From Morinoia aosen (taxonomy: Eukaryota; Arthropoda; Malacostraca; Amphipoda; Talitridae): a stretch of DNA of 64,000 nucleotides. Where the stretch lies: assembly GCA_030386875.1 (NCBI GenBank), contig CM059563.1, forward strand, positions 16,014,001 through 16,078,000, written 5' to 3'. A program made the translations under genes and the position numbers. The notes under the pieces are model-generated. The model ran no database searches. It saw nothing but the letters and a program-made list of their open reading frames with translations, and had not been told where the DNA came from. The stretch's first letter is position 1. Every line of letters begins with the position of its first letter. Of the stretch, positions 56,451 to 64,000 are shown in pieces.

Positions 56451-57340
56451 TGGTGCCGCGAGACCTGCAGCAGCACCTGCTGCGATGTAAACATTGGTCT
56501 AATCTTCGTCAGCAGCTGATATCGGGTACAACATTTTCTCTTCACAGATAGTAGGATTTGACAAGAATTACCTACAGCCATTCAGACACATAAACAGAAC
56601 TGTTAATTATTATACAAGAGAAGTATTTGGTAAGCAAGGACGTCAAATGTCACTAGTACATAGCTCACATGACATAGCTCGATAGCTTGTAGCAGACGAT
56701 TACTCACGGAAAACCGTCCTACAACAAACTGCAAGTCCGCGACAAGGACTTTCAATCGGACGCAAAGATTTACTTCTAGAAATCGCTTGACAATTGTGAT
56801 AACAAGCTAGATTTCTTCCTCATTTAAAGAAATGGATTATTAACCTTTCAATTTTTCGGATGAGGGATAAAAAGACAAGATGTTTCGCGTAATTATACGC
56901 GATTATCTTTAAATGATTCAAAAATAGATCTATCACTTCCCCAAGAGGGCGTTTCTGTGAATCGGATTAATGTCAAATATAATTAAGGAAATAAAGTGCA
57001 ATTTGAGCATATGAATCGTAGTAAAATTATCTTTCTGTCCGTATGTCTTACAAGCTATGAATTTTGATATTGAGTATATATTTGTTTAACCATTTCTACC
57101 AATATTTTGTAGATTAATACAAATACAAATATCTACACAACTTGTAGATATTTGTCAATCATGAGTGGTAACCGGCTTACACTGTATCTCTATTTTATCC
57201 CATGTACCCATGTCCGCATGATGTGGTGAATATCGAGAAGATATGAAATATGTTTTTGGTGGTGATAGGGCTTTGCATATTTTTAGGGCATATTTTTCAT
57301 TTCTCATTCAACTACCCTTGACAGAGATAGACTATTGGCA
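56451..57340. other. 5' flank upstream of the LINE; possible original Gpdh promoter region
   Basis: CpG frequency rises sharply here (for example 56,690-56,790). No exon or core promoter motif can be assigned. A hairpin ACAAATATCTACA/TGTAGATATTTGT lies at about 57,127-57,157. Confidence 0.35.
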
Positions 57341-57342
57341 CG

Positions 57343-57540
57343 CCACGTATGGTTTGTCTATTAGTGCGCCTCGTATATTTTATCTATTAATCTGCCTCGT
57401 ATGGTCTATCTATTTGTACACCTCTGATAGCTTGTCTATTAGTACACCTAGTATAGTTTGCCTATTATTATGCCTCGTATGGCTTATCTATTTGCACACC
57501 TCTGATGGTTTGTCAATTAGTACTCCTCGTATGGAACATT
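57343..57540. repeat. Minisatellite, 26-bp unit, about 7.5 copies
   Basis: The unit CCTCGTATGGTTTGTCTATT plus six variable bases. Alternate units share a CCTCTGATG variant, suggesting growth in pairs. Confidence 0.9.
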
Positions 57541-59670
57541 TGTTTTAGGATGTCCTGAATTAAGAAACTTTTTAAAAGCCAATATGTTGGCATGTATCTC
57601 ATGTGACAACTTGGAAATAGACATTTTTGATTTTTTTCTTTGTAATATACACTATATATGATTTTATTAAACAGAATGGGAAAATGCAAGACAATGACAC
57701 GGACCAATTTTCATTTCATATAAAACGTGTCAGTGAAATATAGATCATGAAAAATAATTGACCAGACGAAAATTATTTAATTTCAGTAGGGTGGTTTAAT
57801 ATAGTGAGTTTTAACGATATCAATATATTATGGCGAAATAGAAGATTAATGATACTGGCCGCAATATACAGCGAGCAAACCGCACTCAGCTAGTGCCCAC
57901 TTGCTGCAGTTTGAAATTTAAAAAGTTTAAAAGATTAATTGAGTTTGTCGACGTTCGACTGAATTTGATTCAAGGAAAATACAATGTTACCCAAGGTATC
58001 ATTAATCTTAATTTACAATAATGTAAGTTAACGAAAAAAGCATTTGCAATTTCCTACCACTAAAGCAATATCATTGAAGCCAACATCCTGTTGATTTCTA
58101 TGAAATAACTGGGTGAAGCAGTGAACCATAAACAGTTGGCTCTAGGACAGATCCTGATATCTTGCTATGTATGTGCATTCATGTACACAGCAGATGTCTT
58201 ACACCGATCTTCAGTCATATATCCTCGGTGTAAATGTTCTTATTTTTCAAATATTGTTCATGCTCAGAGTTGTGCTCAAGTATTCTTCACCAAGACATTG
58301 TAAAATTGATTTAAAATATCAACCTTCAGTACTGAAAAAATTTCTCATTTTTTGTATAAATATTCAAGTGTTGGAATGGTTTTAAGCTCTCACAGTGGCA
58401 AATAACATTAATGTGTCATTATAACGTCAAAAATTTAAAATGCGCAGGTACTTAATTTTTGTGGTACATTGAAGTAAAATTCAATTATCTGAAAAAATGT
58501 ACATTTTTATCGTTTCCACAATCGATTAACTAGACGTCAATATCAAAATTTTACAGTTTCTACTTATACTCTCGTATTTAATATTACCGAAACATTGAAT
58601 TATGCATTAAGAGTTAGTTTATGAATTATTGACCAGAAAGGTTGGTATTAAATTAATATTATATTAGCATGCCCAAGACTCTAGCCACATCATAGGTGAT
58701 CTCAACAGAGCGACAAGAAAGAACCATTTACTATGATCTGTAAAAAACGAAACATCTATGTACAAGATGTGTTCCCGCAAAAGATACCCTGCACCTAGAA
58801 AGTGATTCAAGTGGAAAAATAAAGGAAATCCGTAAAAGTGAAGGCAAGTATGGGGTGAAAATTGGAAAGATCAATAAAATTGCGAAAACCCGAAGGCTTA
58901 TTCAAAACGGAGATAACACAACAGCTCCTCCCTCTCTCAAGGGCTGCCAGTCTCTTTAGTTTAGGCGAGACAAATTTAACTAACCTAAGCCTAATTTAAT
59001 GCTTGTTTTATGCCCAAAAAAGGTTTCGCATTAAATGCGCCACTAACTTGGAGATAAGGGTTATTAGACTTCAATTTTTTACACGTAGAAGGTTTAGTAA
59101 AGTATAGGTGTAAATACTTCTCTTTTGCAACATTAATTTGAAGAGGGACTATTTAGTTCAAGAATATTTTTCTCAAGAGTTTTTATTCAACTTATTAAAT
59201 CTTCCAAATTTGAACTTTCATAAATATTCAAGACTTAGAGCATTAAATTTTTTTATGATGTACGAGTTTTTTCGTCACGATGGAAATTATTATTAGCTTC
59301 CTCACATCTAGATAAAAAAGAGCTGGGGAATTGAATGAGGAGCGATGAACTACGTAGTATTTATTTAAATTTTGGGTTATTCATTATTTCTTATTTACTT
59401 TACACTTTTCGTGTATAATTTGAGAGTTACTACATCTTGAGCAGTTGTGTGATAGAGATACTAGGTTACGTTACACAACTTGAGCAATGCCTAGCGATAT
59501 TACTGTCAACTGCAAAAATTGATTCCCATCCAACACTTACAAATTTTTATTCAATGCGCGGCATCTTGAAAACAGAACAAACGTATAAATTTTGTCATAT
59601 ACCCATACTCTCAATTAAAATATCCTCGATATTAAAATTAGTTTAAATAACCAGATTTAAGTGAGTTCAG
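57541..59670. other. Intergenic, no recognised gene
   Basis: AT-rich. 58,690-58,920 may be a heavily decayed minus-orientation copy of the 350-bp repeat (ACCATTTACTATG, GTACAAGATGTGTTCCC). Confidence 0.4.
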
Positions 59671-59685
59671 AACTAGGGTAGGCAA

Positions 59686-59794
59686 ACCGGCGCGCCATTT
59701 TAGAGAACCCATCTAAGATCCTTCGCGAATTACCCTGACAAAAAGGGTAATTCGCGTAGGATCTTAGATGGGTTCTCTAAAACGGCGCGCCGGT
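59686..59794. mobile_element. 109-bp hairpin MITE with perfect 9-bp target duplication
   Basis: Two 51-nt arms beginning ACCGGCGCGCC pair with only two or three mismatches around an 8-nt A-rich loop. GGTAGGCAA flanks it exactly on both sides (59,677-59,685 and 59,795-59,803). A 9-bp duplication suggests Mutator-like transposition. Almost no decay, so very recent. Confidence 0.9.
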
Positions 59795-59940
59795 GGTAGG
59801 CAAGATAAACTAACTTTTGGTTTCTTAGATTTATTTACTTCAGCAGATATACAAACGACAGGGCACCTTCGACGAAGATTTCTACCTAACTCGGTCGCTA
59901 AAAATCAAGTTTCAATAAGGAATTCACCCGACATCTTGCA

Positions 59941-60550
59941 ATGAAAAAGCGCGCCTCAGAACTGCGTAGAGACGTCAAAAGAGTTTTTCAACAATTTATT
60001 GAAGAAATTCAGGTTCTATGGAATGAAATAGAATATGAGCCCAAAATGTAGCAAAGGATTGCGTAGAAGAAAATTCAAAGAGACTTGAGAATGTTTGTCG
60101 TCATGCTGAGACCCTGAATAATGACGATTGGTATGTACAGACAATTCAGTAACTCTTTACAGAGGATGAGATCAAACGACTTTAGACTTCACCACCATAA
60201 GGGCTTCAGAGCGTCAGAAATAAATAAAAAATTTCAATTTTTACTGCTGATTTAAATGAAAATGAACAAAGGACCTAATGAAAGTGTGAGGCAGACCGAA
60301 CGAGTGAAAGTTTATCGTACAAAATACTAAGAAAGTTATTATGGAATTTCCGATTTAACTGCGAATGCCTCGTAACGAAGAAAATCTGTACACGGAAGCT
60401 CGATGACGAATTTGAGAGTCCGCGATGAAGCATAACAGATACATTTGCATTTTTTCCCTTTAACAAGAAACTGCTGCTAAAAATATACGTGATCGAATCG
60501 GTCAAGTTCACTGCGCAGCGTATCATGCAAAACACAGTTTCTAAAACTGG
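59941..60550 (+). other. Interrupted open frame, unrecognised
   Basis: From ATG at 59,941 a charged, helix-like frame ('KKRASELRRDVKRVFQQFIE') runs about 36 codons to a stop; further short frames follow. I cannot assign it to a family. It may be a decayed element or gene fragment. Confidence 0.2.
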
Positions 60551-60687
60551 TAATATTCCTGTGTCAAAGTTATATGAAGAAGCTTTGGTTCAATAATCAA
60601 AATATAAATTGAGTAGTGAAGAGTAGGCATATTTCAAGACGTGGTGCTTATCTCACTCTGAAGAACGAAGAGAGCAAATGGGTTGAA

Positions 60688-60975
60688 TTAGATTAGATAA
60701 GTTAGTTTAACCCTCCCTAACCGCAACAAAGGCGTTCCGAAGAGAAGAAGGAGGAATGCACCATTCAGTATGGAATTGAGGGAACGCGTAATATTTGCTC
60801 AAATTCTATAGAAACAGTAAGTTGAGAAAGAAGTTTATGAAACATGATAAAAGTTAAAGAAGAAAGTAGTAGGCGCTGAAAAACTGGATAGCAGTGAACC
60901 GGAAAAGGTGGTCCTTAGTAGAACAAAAAAAAACATTTCATTTCAACAAAAGGAAGGCCTACCTAACCTTTCGCA
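60688..60975 (-). repeat. 350-bp dispersed repeat, copy 20
   Basis: Well-preserved with a GATTAGATAAGTTAG tail; loses the ATACAAC end. Confidence 0.8.
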
Positions 60976-62250
60976 GCAAATGGGTTGGAATGCGGTGACC
61001 TGATTGCAGGGTCGCCGGGATGGCACACTGGTTCCGCTCCCAGACCCAAGCACGAGATATGAGAAAGAACAAACGCGTAAATTATTGAAATAAAACATTC
61101 TCAGAGACAGATTTGTTCCTAAATTAGGTTTTGGTGAACATAGCTGCTTCAGCTAAACTGAAATTACCCCATTGATTACTTATTCCCTTAAGTGTCTTAG
61201 ACGAGTTCCGTCTCTGCAACTGGGCGGTACTTGGGCCAAAAGAAGACGTTTTCTCCTCGAGAATTAACTGGCTGAGAGTTCGCTCACGTACTAATACAGG
61301 ATAACCCATTTGGAAGTTTATCTGTTCAACTGGTTGAAAGCTCGCTTACATACCAATACAGGAGAACTGATTTAAAAGTTCGTCTGTTTCAAAACTCCTG
61401 AGATATCTTGATGAGTCTGTATATAAAACGTAAAAAGAGGCGGGAGTGAGCATTTTATATGGTTCCATTTTCCAAACGTGTCAAGTTGTCCCATTGATGA
61501 AAAGTTACAATGTGCAATTCGCAGCACAATTTTGACATTTTTTCTCAAATTCGTTCAGCAGCGCTAGAAATTAACGGTAGCTGAATTTGAATAAATAAAT
61601 GTAAAATTGAGCGAAATTCAACATAGACCTACGGAAGAGCACTCCGCCTCACGTCAAAATTCAATAAATTTTCCACGGTAAAAAGGAAGAAAGTTTCTTC
61701 TCTGACACCGGATGCACGTTGTACGTAGCGGGAATGTACGAATATCTAGTTCCGTCAAATAAGAATCAAATTGAAGTTGTTGAGAATTATTCAGCATGAA
61801 GTGATAGCATGAAGTTCATCTCTAGAACAATTACTATAAATCGAATTTACAGTAGACGTACTTCATTTTTGTACGCGTTTGCCCCACAAATAGCATCTTC
61901 AAAGCGAAAATTTACTTGACTTATTGACCATGAAAAATTCACCAAAGGGATGTAACTGAAGTTCTTCAAAACTTGAAATTCAATCAAAAATGTAGTAGAG
62001 GGACAGAAAAATAATCGATAAATAAATTTTCACGGTAACTACGCATCAATACAGCACTTGTATTACATCTACCGATGCCTGACGGGTTTTAAATAGGCAT
62101 AATTTTTTACGACTTTTTCAATCGCAATTTTCTACATTGTGTTTTAGCAAGAAACATAACGTTCGTTAAACCATTGCACCGGTTCTTCGATACAATAAGT
62201 TACGAACCGAGACTAGCTACTGCTGAGAGGATCAGCCCCCAGGAGGACTT
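60976..62250. other. Intergenic, no recognised gene
   Basis: A GGTTCCGCTCCC at about 61,030 resembles a B box but lacks a convincing partner. Otherwise nothing recognised. Confidence 0.4.
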
Positions 62251-62251
62251 T

Positions 62252-62407
62252 TAGCTTGATGGAAATGAACTTGATAACATTTCGTTTGATGGAAATGAAC
62301 TTGATAACATTTCGTTTGATGGAAATGAACTTGGTAACATTTCGCTTGATGGAAATGAACTTGATAACTTCTGGATTGACGGAAATAAACTCAATAACTC
62401 GTGGATT
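62252..62407. repeat. Minisatellite, 30-bp unit, 5 copies
   Basis: The unit TTGATGGAAATGAACTTGAT plus AACATTTCGT. The first three units are almost identical and the last two diverged. Confidence 0.9.
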
Positions 62408-62637
62408 GCTGGCAAGTGCTTGATATCCGGTGGTTGGATACACACTAAGAAGAAGACTTGTTGTGTGGTAGTCATTGAGTTTACTCAGTCTTGCTGCTTT
62501 GTAGCGCTCATTGTTACCTGGAACAATGACATGATATTTCAATTTAATGCTCGTCACCAACAACCACAAAATTCTACAATTTGACGGTGTAGAAAAGACA
62601 AGGGGAAAGGTTAGGAAACAAATAGAAGAATGCTAGC

Positions 62638-62909
62638 CACGGTAGAGGAAACAAGGTAGGGTCATTTCTATGGGAGAAAATACACCTTCTCTTGTTCGGT
62701 TAGCCAATAGAAAGGCTTTGTTTCTAACAAACTTTATGCCGTCACCAAAACGCCATGTCGTAAGGCCAATAGTGGAGCTAGGCTTAGGGGTAGCAGTGCT
62801 ACCAGATGAAATATGAGCGCTGCTATTGGTTCGCTGCCGTGACGTCAGCAAAACCACGTCGTCAACGAAAAAAAGACTGGTTTGTACCTACCTTGTTTCC
62901 TCTACCGTG
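62638..62909. mobile_element. MITE family M1, copy 2
   Basis: CACGGTAGAGGAAACAAGGT and its near-exact complement at the ends; shares internal blocks with 11,252-11,507. No coding frame; lacks the M2 insert. Confidence 0.85.
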
Positions 62910-64000
62910 ATACTAGCTCATATTTTAGGAATTACATAAAGCGTTTTATTAGCTTGGTCGTCACGGGCATCTAACACACTTTACTAAGCAGGGAACGAGT
63001 AACATTTCATAGATCCCATGAATTTATTTCATCCTCTGTTGAGGTTTCCTCATTGTTGCTTACCCATCTTTTGCAATAGGTGTCTACATAGGGTGCGAAA
63101 TTCATTGTTCCGTTTACAAACACCCACGTCAATCGAGTAAATAATTAGGAAACAAGAAAGATTTCACCATCGCCGATGCGAAGTGAGTAAAATTTGAACA
63201 TCATCGCTCAATAACAACTCCAATAACATACTAAGCAGTTAGGAAATTCATAATTCACAAGTGTACATCATTCGTGCACGCATTATGCAAAATAATACAA
63301 GGCTTTTTAATTCACACTCTTTTCTGATTCTTGCGAGAAACTTCACTAATATCGACGAAGAAATGCTCTCGGGTGACAAATGTCATGAAGACAATTGTTA
63401 TAATGACCTGGCCTCCTATAAAAGTCTGGGAGCATCGCATAAGCCTCAACCTTAACGAGACGGTATTTTAAATACTGTTAGTATTCGACGTATTTTTAAT
63501 TCCTCATCGAGGGTTACTAGCTGCAGAAAACCTCTCAAGAATACTCCAAAAGTAGTCGAAAGTTGGCCATCCATCCAATGGGCTGACGCACGAGGCTATA
63601 ATGATGCAAACCGGAAGTTTTTTTTGGAGATTTCAATGCGTGTTCGTTATACTTAAATGTATTAAGTTACCTGTCTAGAGCCAGCTAGAATGGATAAAAT
63701 CTGGAAGAAGTAACTAATACTCTGCTTTAAAAGTCTCATAATAATACAACAGGAAAGTCGCTGCGAACACTAACAGATTCAACAGATCTTTGACTATCAC
63801 ATATGCCAATTTAATTGGGCAGGGGAGCTCATTCTACTAGATTATTAGTATTTGAATTTTACATCTAGTCTGTACTGTACACCATTGCTTCAGAGTCGAC
63901 CCTGATGCGTGAACCAGATACTGAACTTATCCTTGCTGAAAATAATGCTTACGCTTGAAGTAGAAGAATTTGAATGGTGTAACCACGATGACCGCTTCCA
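62910..64000. other. Intergenic, no recognised gene
   Basis: No domain, repeat or RNA gene recognised. Confidence 0.4.

Noticed and set aside
1-64000. CRISPR arrays, operons, bacterial promoters.
   Set aside because: The window is eukaryotic; the tandem arrays have no unique spacers of regular length.

Overview
This is eukaryotic, intron-rich, AT-rich nuclear DNA, almost certainly from an arthropod and most likely an insect. Two conserved host genes can be read and they face each other. The plus strand carries the last two coding exons of Fsn (F-box/SPRY protein, FBXO45 orthologue) at 7,821-11,144. The minus strand carries a complete gene for cytosolic NAD-dependent glycerol-3-phosphate dehydrogenase (Gpdh), with nine coding exons between 51,097 and 26,041. 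A phase-compatible alternative last exon for Gpdh lies at 20,840-20,885. CpG is strongly depleted in some blocks and normal in others, which suggests a lineage that methylates gene bodies (so not Drosophila-like). No order or species can be named from the sequence.

Layout. 1-5.5 kb is mobile-element debris: a foldback element, a three-level nest (TTAA-flanked MITE containing a hAT-like MITE containing a Tigger remnant), and a 350-bp dispersed repeat split by a TTAA element. 5.5-11.1 kb is a CpG-poor block holding the Fsn 3' end. 11.1-20.1 kb is intergenic, with MITEs, a minisatellite and copies of the 350-bp repeat. 20.1-26.0 kb is the candidate long 3' intron/exon of Gpdh. 26.0-51.1 kb is Gpdh: its introns hold a Penelope-like element with an inverted arm, tRNA-like SINEs, tandem repeats, many 350-bp repeat copies and a 13.5-kb second intron. 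51.2-56.4 kb is a LINE with two intact ORFs, in the same orientation as Gpdh and ending about 100 bp before the Gpdh start codon. 56.4-64 kb is intergenic, with minisatellites, a 109-bp perfect-TSD hairpin MITE and further MITEs.

Fsn and Gpdh are not functionally linked as far as is known: Fsn is a ubiquitin-ligase subunit at synapses, and Gpdh runs the glycerol-phosphate shuttle. The most useful observations are these: (a) the Gpdh C terminus, where the stop codon of one isoform lies inside a consensus splice donor and a good downstream acceptor opens a different C-terminal tail; (b) sharp CpG-depletion blocks that divide Gpdh between exons 2 and 3, together with a visible change in codon use; (c) an apparently full-length LINE with same-frame TGA-ATG between its ORFs, sitting in the 5' flank of Gpdh; (d) all recognisable copies of the 350-bp repeat pointing one way on the left and the other way on the right; (e) several very young insertions.
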